64,000 nt of DNA, from contig JBIKIQ010000006.1 of the NCBI GenBank assembly GCA_044361535.1, positions 140,489-204,488 of the forward strand, in the 5' to 3' direction. How positions within the stretch are numbered: the stretch's first letter is position 1; each line of letters starts with the position of its first letter. The notes beneath the pieces were generated by a model. That model had not been told where the DNA came from and searched no databases. It worked only from the letters and a program-made list of their open reading frames with translations. A program made the translations under genes and the position numbers. The DNA comes from UBA952 sp044361535 (GTDB taxonomy: Bacteria > Bacteroidota > Bacteroidia > Flavobacteriales_D > Crocinitomicaceae). This document shows positions 1-7,319 of this stretch, piece after piece.

Positions 1-595
1 GACTTGTTCTCGGTAAGGTAAGTGAATTACCATAATTAACAAATTGGTTTAACGTATTATCATAGTGAAATTCTTTTTCAAAAAGCTCTAATTTTTTTTT
101 ACCAAAACAACCTGCAATTTTTGAATCAATTACAATTAGCGGACGTATTGATTTTGAACTCCAAAATGCCGCATGCTTGGAAGCAAAAGAAGGCCCTATA
201 CCATTAATTGATTCGAAAAGAAATTTGCTACTAGATTTTCCAGCTAGTGCTAAATCAATAGCATCACAGTATCTATTGAAAAGATCATTTTGAAGTTCTA
301 ATTCTCTTCTTGGAGAGTTTCCGTTATAATTTGACTTTAGGTAGAACATTCTTCCTGATGGGCCTCCCCAACGGTAAATTAAATCAATCACCTTTAGAAC
401 CTCACTTCTTTCAACAAAAGGATTATTGATTTTTTTAACTATTTTAAGAATTTCAATTTCACATTGTAAACAAGATATTTGGTTATCAATTTTACTGAAT
501 AAATTCATTTTTGGAGTGAAATAAGCCGTTTCTTTCTGAAGATTATTCCATTCGGTCAACCAATATTCAATATCAATTCTTGGGAAATCAAGCAT
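1..595 (-). CDS. OGG-fold-like protein, cut by left window edge
   Basis: An open frame runs from an ATG at 595 to the window edge without a stop (198 codons visible); its C-terminus lies outside. An in-frame TGA at 643-641 sets the upstream limit. A helix-hairpin-helix-like stretch, NGIGPSFASKHAAFW, is followed by a hydrophobic strand ending in an Asp-Ser pair (IVIDSKIA). That arrangement resembles bacterial proteins described as having an 8-oxoguanine glycosylase (OGG) fold, several of which sit beside nucleases. This assignment is by pattern memory, not a search. The gene starts 86 bases after the stop of the Mrr-like nuclease gene on the same strand, so the two may be co-transcribed. A TACTTTTG sequence at 639-632 resembles the Bacteroidota -7 element and could give it its own promoter. 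Substrate unknown; a role in DNA sensing or defence is inference. Confidence 0.6.
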   Translation of the reverse strand, partial: MLDFPRIDIEYWLTEWNNLQKETAYFTPKMNLFSKIDNQISCLQCEIEILKIVKKINNPFVERSEVLKVIDLIYRWGGPSGRMFYLKSNYNGNSPRRELELQNDLFNRYCDAIDLALAGKSSSKFLFESINGIGPSFASKHAAFWSSKSIRPLIVIDSKIAGCFGKKKLELFEKEFHYDNTLNQFVNYGNSLTLPRTS

Positions 596-681
596 AGGTA
601 TTAATTTTCTATAATAAGATTGATTAAATCCCAAAAGTATTCAAAATTTAATTATTCTTACTTTGTATCTATCGAAAAAGG

Positions 682-1566
682 TCATTTTTTAATTGATTCT
701 ATTGATTTGTACAAAACTTTTTTTTTAATTGGCGCTTTTTTAGATTTAGTTTCGATTCGTTCGAGCACAGCAGAGGAATCTACTTCCTTCCAAAAATCAA
801 CGTCTAAAGAATATTTTACACCTAGACCATTTTTAAGCATTTGACGAGATAGTTCTACACCGTCCCAGCAAGTATAAGAAATATTTTTTTCTTGCGATTC
901 TTTAAGTTTTAAATCAAATGTAGATGCATATTTTCCTGTCGTCACAAATAAACCTGTTAAATGAGAATAGCTGTTTTTTTTGATTAACCCATTCAATGCT
1001 CCAATAAATTTATCAGCATTATCTCTACTGACAGTTCCTTCAAATCGTTTTACTTGAACATAAATAGCTTCCTTTTTACTGTTTGAAATTTCCCTTACAC
1101 CTATTACATCAATTCCCTTATCTCCAGTTTTTTTTGTAACTATAAAATTAAAATCAGGATAAATGAATTTAAGTAGCTTTGAAACAAGTTCCTCAAGTTT
1201 AAAAGGGTTGATTTTTTTTAAATTATTAAGCTTGAATTCGATAGCTTCATTATATGAAATATTGGCCCAGGTCCATTGATCTGTTAATTTATGTTTTACA
1301 TATTTACCCTCTTCCGCTTTTAAAATGAATTTTTTATCAGAGAGCTGTAGAATATTTTTCATCCATTCAGGCGAATTAACAACTTCTTTAAAACTATCTT
1401 TTCGAAATCTTCCTTTTGAAGAATGTCTTTTATCATCTTCACCTAATTTTTTCTTGAGACGGTGGACAATTCCAGCAGTTATCTCAAGATCAGTTAAAGG
1501 TTTTTGAGAATCCGTTAATTTTAAAATTGCAGCACTTACTATTTCATCAGAATAATTTTTATCCAT
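682..1566 (-). CDS. Mrr-type restriction endonuclease domain protein
   Basis: Predicted 294-residue nuclease. Residues 115-240 form a PD-(D/E)xK fold of the Mrr catalytic family: Glu in FKLEELVSKLL (about 125-126), GDKGIDVIG with Asp153, and the Q-x-K triad YVQVKRF (Gln171, Lys173). Residues 1-100 look like the N-terminal Mrr/wHTH-like DNA-binding region, including the charged RHSSKGRFRKDSF segment. The C-terminus is Lys-rich. Mrr proteins cleave modified DNA, and this one has the full catalytic set, so activity is likely; its target modification cannot be read from sequence. No methyltransferase gene is next to it, which fits a type IV-like enzyme. The downstream partner on the same strand is the OGG-fold-like gene. 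ATG start. Confidence 0.85.
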   Translation of the reverse strand: MDKNYSDEIVSAAILKLTDSQKPLTDLEITAGIVHRLKKKLGEDDKRHSSKGRFRKDSFKEVVNSPEWMKNILQLSDKKFILKAEEGKYVKHKLTDQWTWANISYNEAIEFKLNNLKKINPFKLEELVSKLLKFIYPDFNFIVTKKTGDKGIDVIGVREISNSKKEAIYVQVKRFEGTVSRDNADKFIGALNGLIKKNSYSHLTGLFVTTGKYASTFDLKLKESQEKNISYTCWDGVELSRQMLKNGLGVKYSLDVDFWKEVDSSAVLERIETKSKKAPIKKKVLYKSIESIKK

Positions 1567-1650
1567 TTTTCAATTTAATTATTTATTCGAACCAATATCA
1601 TTTAAATGTTATTCAGGTTTATCAATTAACCCTTATTTTTAATTTAGAAA

Positions 1651-2697
1651 TCAAAAATACGTATTCACCGCAAATTCAAACTGGTCAATAAAGATTTGTT
1701 TAAAAGGATCTATGTTATTCTGTTCGTAGAAAACAAGCATCGCTTTTTTATAATCAATTGAATCGACTGTCCGAAAAGATAAAGGACAGCAATTCTCATT
1801 CATTAAAATGGCATTACTAATAATTCTTGCCGTTCTTTTATTCCCGTCTTCGAATGGTTGAATGTATGAAATCAATACCAAGGTCAAAAGGGCTTTTTCA
1901 AATAGATTAGATTTGAGGTTCACCAAATCGCACATGGCTTGCAATGCTTCACGTATTTGAAATTCATTGTCCAAAGGCTTGTAGTTTGTTCCGGAAATAC
2001 CCACGCGTCGTTTGCGTAAATTTCTTCCAACATTCAACTCTTTTATGAGCATGCTATGAATGTCCTCAATACGTGAAATGGAAAGAGGATGAACAAAATC
2101 GCGATGAGTGAGAATAAAATCCAACGTTTCCTTATGATTCAGAAGCATGGTCGCCTCATCTTTCGTTTTTCCTGATGCGGTTTGTTGTTCCTTTAATAAA
2201 TGCTCAGTTTCTAATAGAGAATAGGTATTTCCTTCAATTTGTGATGATTTCCAGCTTAAATCAATGGCAAGCCGTTCAAACTCCTTGTTGAATTCCTCCG
2301 GAGTAAGTTGAATGGTATTTGCTCTGAATTTATCCAAAAGCAATTTCAATTTTTCGAGTTCCATGGGCGAAAAGAGCGAAGCTTTTGGTAAAAGATCTTT
2401 GATCAACTCAAAACTAAACTCAGGTTGTATGGTACGTTCATCGATTTCTTTTTCAAAATAAGCATCAAGATCAATTGGAGTGCTTATAAAATAGGATGGT
2501 GAAATGGAATAGCGCGTACTTTTTCCTTTTCCGGTCGTAATAACAACTCCCTCATGAACAAGGCTTTGAAGATTTCTTTTTAGCGTCGCATACCCGATTA
2601 CATTTCCAATTCCCTCATGTATTTCACTGGACGAAACATCAGAATGACTCGTTAGATATTCAGTAATTATCTTTTTATTGCTTGATATTTGATTCAT
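1651..2697 (-). CDS. Fic-domain protein with N-terminal winged helix
   Basis: Predicted 348-residue Fic protein. Residues about 1-65 form a winged helix (sequence TLKRNLQSLVHEGVV is the recognition region). Residues 147-156 carry the inhibitory-helix motif SSQIEG, matching (S/T)xxxE(G/N), N-terminal to the Fic core as in class II Fic proteins. The core motif reads IQPFEDGNKRTAR (280-291): the Pro-Phe, Asp-Gly-Asn, Lys-Arg and final Arg are kept, but the usual first His is Gln280. Fic enzymes normally transfer AMP to hydroxyl side chains and use that His as general base. Activity is therefore doubtful, or this is a subfamily with altered chemistry. The wHTH suggests DNA binding and possible autoregulation through the ACGGCTCA repeats just upstream of its start. 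Confidence 0.88.
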   Translation of the reverse strand: MNQISSNKKIITEYLTSHSDVSSSEIHEGIGNVIGYATLKRNLQSLVHEGVVITTGKGKSTRYSISPSYFISTPIDLDAYFEKEIDERTIQPEFSFELIKDLLPKASLFSPMELEKLKLLLDKFRANTIQLTPEEFNKEFERLAIDLSWKSSQIEGNTYSLLETEHLLKEQQTASGKTKDEATMLLNHKETLDFILTHRDFVHPLSISRIEDIHSMLIKELNVGRNLRKRRVGISGTNYKPLDNEFQIREALQAMCDLVNLKSNLFEKALLTLVLISYIQPFEDGNKRTARIISNAILMNENCCPLSFRTVDSIDYKKAMLVFYEQNNIDPFKQIFIDQFEFAVNTYF

Positions 2698-2708
2698 AAC
2701 TACGTTTT

Positions 2709-2738
2709 ACGGCTCACTAATTTACAAAATACGGCTCA
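2709..2738. promoter_or_regulatory. Candidate fic operator: two ACGGCTCA repeats
   Basis: ACGGCTCA occurs at 2709-2716 and 2731-2738, 22 bases apart (about two helical turns), 12-41 bases upstream of the fic ATG on the minus strand. On the minus strand they read TGAGCCGT. The same core (TGAGCCGTAT) recurs at 2858-2868, and two variants lie between. Binding by the N-terminal winged helix of the Fic protein is an inference from spacing and position. Confidence 0.4.
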
Positions 2739-2875
2739 TATTTAGCTGATTTTGGGCTCTATTTCTCGTTTTTTTGAGCTGTATTTGAATTTAACCCTCA
2801 CTTTTCCCCCATTTTAAGCTCAAACAACCCCAAAAATGAGCTCTATTTCAATTCATTTTGAGCCGTATCCATCTT

Positions 2876-2912
2876 CTCCCCTTCTGCCTTACCGGCAGAC
2901 AAGTGAGGGGAG
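2876..2912. repeat. REP-like two-part hairpin
   Basis: An outer pair CTCCCC (2876-2881)/GGGGAG (2907-2912) encloses an inner pair TCTGCC (2883-2888)/GGCAGA (2894-2899) around the loop TTACC. It has no T-tract, so it is not a classical terminator; it looks like an intergenic palindromic repeat. Confidence 0.5.
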
Positions 2913-2915
2913 ATT

Positions 2916-2966
2916 GAGAGGGGTGACTCAGACGAGTATCAAACTCTGTTAGAGAGGGGTGACTCA
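2916..2966. repeat. 15-base direct repeat, two copies
   Basis: GAGAGGGGTGACTCA occurs at 2916-2930 and 2952-2966, directly beside the hairpin at 2876-2912. Function unknown; it may be part of the same palindromic repeat family. Confidence 0.6.
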
Positions 2967-3242
2967 AAAAAACTAACATCATCAAGAAAAATGTGGAAAA
3001 AACCCGACCCCGTACAAAGAATACGGACCGCCTTCTTTTCTTTGTCTCAAATTAAGTGATAAAGTTTTACCGGATATTAAAAACTGCTTAATGAAGCTGC
3101 TCATTTTTCAGAAACGTTGTAAACCTGTCGCTAATGGAAATGCCAATCCACATGGAGAAGCGAACCCTGACTTGCACGATATTAGGGTGTACGAATATAC
3201 GGCGGTCAGGGTATTTTAACTAACACGAAAAACAAAAAAAAC

Positions 3243-3620
3243 ATGAGCAAACTTTTAGACAACGATTATTTTAGAGACTTCTTGCAACAAGCAGATGAAG
3301 CATTGATGGTATGCACTTCCATTCATTATTTGCCGTATCGCGCCATAGAACAATCTTTGATAAACAACGAAGAATATTTTCATCTCTTTATTTGCGACAA
3401 CTACCCGGAGTTTAACCTCAGCGATACAGAAGCTGAGAGCGAAAATAAAGAATTGATACGTCAAGAAATTACCGGTTTTCTCTACTCACAAACACGCCAA
3501 GAAAAAGTAGAAATCTACCTCGGGTTCATGACCTCGTATGGCGTTATCGAAGATTTGATGTGTTTGGGTCTGGAAGAACGGGAAGAACTAGTAAGAGATC
3601 TGGGATTGGAAGAAAACTAA
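3243..3620 (+). CDS. Hypothetical acidic 125-residue protein
   Basis: I do not recognise a family. The protein is soluble, acidic and mainly helical, with no signal peptide or membrane segment. The C-terminus is Glu/Leu-rich (LGLEEREELVRDLGLEE). It is preceded by an inverted repeat (3164-3212) and an A-rich leader. Its stop lies 46 bases before the first tiny frame of the caspase cassette, and all frames here share one strand, so it is probably the first gene of that cassette and could be an adaptor or inhibitor of the protease. That role is inference only. Confidence 0.65.
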   Translation: MSKLLDNDYFRDFLQQADEALMVCTSIHYLPYRAIEQSLINNEEYFHLFICDNYPEFNLSDTEAESENKELIRQEITGFLYSQTRQEKVEIYLGFMTSYGVIEDLMCLGLEEREELVRDLGLEEN

Positions 3621-3666
3621 AACCATATAAAATGAAAGATAAATCATCAAAAAAACTGTTAGTTCT

Positions 3667-3777
3667 ATGGACAAAAAAGCTAATAAAAGAGACTTATCCA
3701 ATAGACGCATCCCCACCTACGAAGAAGTATTGGAACAACAAAAACGCAACAACCCGGATGCTTTTCGGAAGAAATGA
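3667..3777 (+). CDS. Possible small protein upstream of caspase (36 aa)
   Basis: An ATG-to-TGA frame encoding 36 residues with a coding-like, charged composition (it contains RRIPTYEEVLEQQKR). Its TGA at 3775-3777 overlaps the ATG of the next tiny frame (ATGA), a translational-coupling arrangement. It lies in a different frame from the caspase gene. It could be a real small protein or a fragment of a frameshifted gene; no homologue is recalled. Confidence 0.35.
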   Translation: MDKKANKRDLSNRRIPTYEEVLEQQKRNNPDAFRKK

Positions 3778-3863
3778 ATTTGACCGTGTTTCACTGGATA
3801 AAATCAATGGGAAAAGTGAAAGAAATAAGTTTGCGTTTAGACAAATCAAAAAACAACCTATGA
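3774..3863 (+). CDS. Possible 29-residue coupled peptide
   Basis: A 29-codon frame starting at the ATGA shared with the preceding small frame and ending at TGA 3861-3863, which in turn overlaps the ATG (3860) of the caspase gene. Two successive ATGA junctions make a coupled chain plausible, but the peptide has no recognisable motif and may instead be the end of a frameshifted longer gene. Confidence 0.25.
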   Translation: MNLTVFHWIKSMGKVKEISLRLDKSKNNL

Positions 3864-4612
3864 CTAGAAAAGCAATATTGATTGGTTCTCCAGAACAAAA
3901 CAACACGGAGAATTACTTAAAAGGAGTAGAAATTGATTTACTTCACGTTACCCATTTTTTAAAATCTCCCATCGGTGGTTCTTGGACGGATAATGAAATG
4001 CAAGTGCTAATAAACGAACCATCTAAAAAATTGATTGATTTTTTTCAAAATACGCAAGAAGATTTCTTACTAGTCTATTTTTCAGGCCATGGTAATCAAA
4101 ACTTACATGAAACGCTGCTTGCTTTCAATGAATCGGAAGCAATTAGCATTTCCCAAATTCTTTCACTCATTACTTCTCCCAAAAGTTTATTCATTGTTGA
4201 TACCTGTAGAAAATCCGTTGGTGAACATTTTGAGAATATGACCGGTCCTGAATACATACATTTTGAAAATAGTTTGCACCAACTCAATACCCGTGAACTG
4301 TACAAACAAAAAATAGCGGAATGTTCGGATGGAATTGCTATCGCTTATTCTTGCTCGGTGGGTGAAACCAGTTATGAGGCTGAATGTGGTGGATTGTTTA
4401 CCTATTCTTTACTTAAAACCTCTTTGAATTGGTACGAAAGTAAAAATAACACGGGGGTTTTGGAAATTGGCACAGCAACGCATGTAACACAGCACCTGGT
4501 TAAAAGGAATTCATGCAACGAACAGACCCCACAACTAATAGCTCTTCGAAACAAACAACAAAGCCTAAATTTCCCAATTGCACTAAAAATTACCGTTGAG
4601 GAAAATGTTTAA
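3860..4612 (+). CDS. Caspase-like (peptidase C14) protease
   Basis: Predicted 250-residue cysteine protease of the caspase/metacaspase fold. The first strand RKAILIGS begins immediately after the chosen ATG. The catalytic His is in YFSGHGN (His77) and the catalytic Cys in FIVDTCRKS (Asp114-Thr-Cys116); YSCSVGETSYE (163-173) is in the usual substrate-loop position. No signal peptide, so cytoplasmic. The same frame is open upstream to 3560, but that extension has non-coding-like composition and overlaps other frames; the start at 3860 matches the fold boundary and is coupled by ATGA to the preceding small frame. Bacterial caspase-like proteins often act as effectors in conflict or cell-death systems; here no separate death-fold or sensor domain is fused. 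The trigger would have to come from neighbouring proteins. Confidence 0.85.
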   Translation: MTRKAILIGSPEQNNTENYLKGVEIDLLHVTHFLKSPIGGSWTDNEMQVLINEPSKKLIDFFQNTQEDFLLVYFSGHGNQNLHETLLAFNESEAISISQILSLITSPKSLFIVDTCRKSVGEHFENMTGPEYIHFENSLHQLNTRELYKQKIAECSDGIAIAYSCSVGETSYEAECGGLFTYSLLKTSLNWYESKNNTGVLEIGTATHVTQHLVKRNSCNEQTPQLIALRNKQQSLNFPIALKITVEENV

Positions 4613-4685
4613 ACCATAGCTATTGATGAAGGTGCAAAAAAATTAATTACCTAAATTTTTGAAATTAAACTAAAATTCAGTTCGA

Positions 4686-4970
4686 ATGACCCACCTAAAA
4701 TTAATCATCCCAAAGGAAAAACGAGTTCTTGTGTATTCTGTTTTGCATGAAGAGATTATCAATGACAATCAAAAGAAGGAATATCCAGAAAGTTTTATCG
4801 TAGGTATTGCCAAAATACAAGAGAAAAGAAATGAATGCATCTCCTTAACGACAGAAAAAGATAACGTGTATTCATTTGTTTATGTGCACGCTAACGGTGA
4901 AATTGAAACGGAAATCAATGTGATTAGACCAAAATACACTTTTCATGAAAAATATAATTCTTCCTTATAA
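4686..4970 (+). CDS. Hypothetical 94-residue protein beside caspase
   Basis: No family recognised. A small soluble protein with alternating beta-like and charged stretches (VGIAKIQEKRNECISLTTEKDNVYSFVYVHANGEIETEIN). It follows the caspase gene by 73 bases on the same strand and is the last gene of the cassette; the next gene is convergent. No signal peptide or membrane segment. It may be a partner of the protease. Confidence 0.6.
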   Translation: MTHLKLIIPKEKRVLVYSVLHEEIINDNQKKEYPESFIVGIAKIQEKRNECISLTTEKDNVYSFVYVHANGEIETEINVIRPKYTFHEKYNSSL

Positions 4971-4981
4971 ATTAACCATCC

Positions 4982-5425
4982 TTAATACCCCTTCTCTTTT
5001 AGCTTTTTAAGAACTTTTTCACCTAAAACAGCACCCCAATCTTGGCCTACACTCATAGATTCTGCCGTGATTGCTCCTTGCGAACTTGCTAATTTTTTTC
5101 CGGCAGAGGTTTGGTAAAACGCAATTATATCGTCAAGTTCTTTAGAAGTGAGGTGGCGCGCATAAACAGGAGCAAAAAGAACTACCAATTCTTCCGTTGA
5201 TATTTTAATAAATTCTTCCTTGAACTCCGCCCAAAATTGTTCAGGAACATTTGGATATTGTTGACTAAACATGGTGAACATTTGCAAGATGGCCGCATCG
5301 TAAGCATCTTTTCCTCCAGAAGATTGCATTAAAAGCTTTACCTTGTTTTTGTATGCTTGATCTACTTGACCAAAAGAAAAAAGGATGGAGGAAGTGAAGA
5401 GGACGGAGAGGATTAGTTTTTTCAT
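4982..5425 (-). CDS. Secreted DUF2059-family protein
   Basis: A 147-residue protein with an N-terminal signal peptide (KKLILSVLFTSSILFSFGQ, cleavage near residue 20). The body matches the DUF2059 pattern: a helical domain containing LTSKELDDIIAFYQTSAGKKL followed by a short conserved tail. DUF2059 proteins are exported, of unknown biochemical role. It is convergent with the caspase cassette (stop codons 12 bases apart) and 56 bases after the end of the next minus-strand gene. Confidence 0.8.
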   Translation of the reverse strand: MKKLILSVLFTSSILFSFGQVDQAYKNKVKLLMQSSGGKDAYDAAILQMFTMFSQQYPNVPEQFWAEFKEEFIKISTEELVVLFAPVYARHLTSKELDDIIAFYQTSAGKKLASSQGAITAESMSVGQDWGAVLGEKVLKKLKEKGY

Positions 5426-5481
5426 AGAAGATATATAGGATTAAAGATAAGGAAATAAATTATTTCAGTTTTGATTTATTT

Positions 5482-6792
5482 CTAAAACCTATTTATCGCA
5501 AGTATATTTTCTACAACACGCACATAACCCATTGTTTCAGCTCTTTGAAAAAGCTCTGTTTTATTCACTTCGTTCGGAGTAAGTAAGTATTTCAAAGAAA
5601 GGTAATATAATCCATCATAACTTCTTGAATACGTGTTGTAATAATCAACATTCAGATGATCGAAAATTATTTTTGCTTCTGCTTTTTTGCCGGTTTTTGC
5701 AAGCGCAATTCCTTTGTAGGTTTTAATTCTTTCTATGAGGCCATTATTAACATACCTCCTTGAAAGCTTAAAGTTTTTATCAATTTGTTTTATTACCTTG
5801 AGGATAATTTGCGGGGCTTGAAGCAACAAAAGTCCTTCACACAACCACGTTTGATAAAACGGAATTTTATCGATTTCAGCCGTATTCCACTTCGTCTTTT
5901 CGGGCCAATCTAATAAAGACATTAAGGTCTCTGATTTTAGATTTTCAGGTTGATGAAGATGCAAATAACAAGCTATTCTTCCTAATAAAATGGGGTGAAG
6001 CGTATGTAAATTTGCGTTTTTTAAATGACAAAAATGCTTTTCTTGTTCGTTCTTTAATCCTAAGTTGTATGCTCTGAAAAAAAGCAACGCATGCACAAAT
6101 AATTTTTCGTGCTCCATTTCTGAATGAGCCAAATATTTATCAAGCGCCAAATAATGGCTGGACATCAACTCGTCCATATCAACGAATAATTCAAAATACA
6201 GTCTGCGAGCCGCTGGATGTTGCGCCCAAAAAGACCAAATTTCCTCTTTCATATCAGGCTCTTTTCGAAGTTGAACTCCCAACGATTGAACTAAGAAAAA
6301 AACATGAGAATAGAGATAATGTGTGTTTTCAAATACCGGAGTTAAATCAAAAATGCGTTTAATAAATTCAACATCTTTCATTTGAAATGCCTGAATAACC
6401 AATTCGTGCAAAAATGAATACGTTTGATCCAAGCCTTTAAATTCATCAACTAAACGATAAATAGCATTAAAATCTATTTTCTGATTTACCATACAATTTA
6501 ATTTAACCTCGTGAAACTGCTCCGAGGAAAAATTTGTTTTGGCAATTCCTAAGTCAAATTGAAAATAATGCTCGTATCCACAATAATTTGCTAGGATATT
6601 TAAAGATGTTTGAGAAATTGTTGTTTTGGTTTTGCCCGCCAAATCAAAAAATCTCCGCAAGGTATTGTAGCTGATTAATTGTCCGGTTTGTTCAAAAATG
6701 AGAACACTAAGTTCTTCACAGTCTCTTCTGTTCACAATTGGGCGTCCAAAGTGTTTTTGAACTTCTTCACGAAACAGATTTAGATCATTCAT
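5482..6792 (-). CDS. Module copy 1: putative regulator with helical repeats
   Basis: A 436-residue soluble protein related to the products of 42326-43570 and 46944-48158. Residues 1-85 form a compact domain with the pattern R-D-C ... ISYNTLRRFF ... SLNILANYCGY ... F, which looks like a diverged helix-turn-helix. The rest is predicted alpha-helical, TPR-like. A central segment RRLYFELFVDMDE matches the equivalent segment of both paralogues. The frame extends 9 codons upstream to a TTG, but the ATG at 6792 is preferred. It diverges from two exported-protein genes starting at 6958; the 165-base gap holds two AAATTGTA repeats. Regulatory function is inferred from architecture and divergence; no homologue of known role is recalled. 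Confidence 0.7.
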   Translation of the reverse strand: MNDLNLFREEVQKHFGRPIVNRRDCEELSVLIFEQTGQLISYNTLRRFFDLAGKTKTTISQTSLNILANYCGYEHYFQFDLGIAKTNFSSEQFHEVKLNCMVNQKIDFNAIYRLVDEFKGLDQTYSFLHELVIQAFQMKDVEFIKRIFDLTPVFENTHYLYSHVFFLVQSLGVQLRKEPDMKEEIWSFWAQHPAARRLYFELFVDMDELMSSHYLALDKYLAHSEMEHEKLFVHALLFFRAYNLGLKNEQEKHFCHLKNANLHTLHPILLGRIACYLHLHQPENLKSETLMSLLDWPEKTKWNTAEIDKIPFYQTWLCEGLLLLQAPQIILKVIKQIDKNFKLSRRYVNNGLIERIKTYKGIALAKTGKKAEAKIIFDHLNVDYYNTYSRSYDGLYYLSLKYLLTPNEVNKTELFQRAETMGYVRVVENILAINRF

Positions 6793-6857
6793 GGTGTTTT
6801 TTAATATACTCACAAACAAAAGTGCTAATTACAACAAAAACAACTTCAATTCAAACT

Positions 6858-6875
6858 AAATTGTATCAAATTGTA
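6858..6875. promoter_or_regulatory. AAATTGTA repeat pair, candidate operator (copy 1)
   Basis: AAATTGTA occurs at 6858-6865 and 6868-6875, exactly 10 bases apart, between the divergent regulator and exported-protein genes. The same arrangement (8-base motif, 10-base period) appears at 43628-43645 as AAGTTGCA, upstream of the paralogous regulator. Confidence 0.4.
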
Positions 6876-6957
6876 CTAAAAAGATATGCAAAAAAAGGGG
6901 AGCTTTGAAAGGGAAATTTTAAGGGTGTCTGATTTCTGTAAATAAAGGAATTGAATT

Positions 6958-7308
6958 ATGAGAAAAGTTATTTTGATAATATTATTGTTTATTACAAATT
7001 CATTAATATCTCAACAAATTAAAGAAGTTAAATTTCAAAGTAATGCGGGAGAATATGCATTATATCTTGAGGGTAGTTCTTCGCCAAATTGCTACATTGG
7101 TGGCGGAAATAAAATTGTAGGCATTGGAAATGATTTTGTACTTGTTGAATACAATAATATTTATTTCACTAAAGACTGCAACTGCAAAACAATCGCCTCA
7201 AAAGAAGCGGCAAATATCCAAGTGATTTCTGTTAGTGGTAAACTGATAAAAACAAACCAATTGAATGGTGTGTATAGCTATAATAAATATTGGAAAACTG
7301 AGTATTAA
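6958..7308 (+). CDS. Small exported protein (module copy 1)
   Basis: A 116-residue protein with a clear signal peptide (KVILIILLFITNSLIS, cleavage near SQQ). The mature part is beta-rich, with three Cys (one in SSPNCYIGG, two in DCNCKT) that may form disulfides in the periplasm. No family recognised. It is 11 bases upstream of the 677-residue exported protein and surely co-transcribed with it; both diverge from the putative regulator. Confidence 0.7.
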   Translation: MRKVILIILLFITNSLISQQIKEVKFQSNAGEYALYLEGSSSPNCYIGGGNKIVGIGNDFVLVEYNNIYFTKDCNCKTIASKEAANIQVISVSGKLIKTNQLNGVYSYNKYWKTEY

Positions 7309-7319
7309 ATTTATAAAAG

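Larger units (their letters stand above)
2698..3242. other. Repeat-rich intergenic gap of 545 bases
   Basis: No convincing gene is seen. The gap holds, in order: two ACGGCTCA repeats next to the fic start, further related motifs (TGAGCTGTATTT, TGAGCTCTATTT, TGAGCCGTAT) at 2773-2868, a hairpin at 2876-2912, a 15-base direct repeat at 2916 and 2952, a small hairpin CCGTA/TACGG at 3010-3026, and an inverted repeat ACCCTGAC/GTCAGGGT at 3164-3212 shortly before the next gene. The density of short repeats points to an insertion or recombination-prone spot in an accessory region. Confidence 0.7.

Noticed and set aside
2698..3242. CRISPR array in the repeat-rich gap
   Set aside because: The repeats are short, of different families and not regularly spaced; no cas genes are seen.
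3560..3859. N-terminal extension of the caspase frame back to 3560 or 3632
   Set aside because: The extension has atypical composition, overlaps the upstream gene's end and two better small frames, and lies before the first strand of the caspase fold.
6793..6819. TTG start of the copy 1 regulator
   Set aside because: An ATG nine codons downstream fits the domain start and is more usual.
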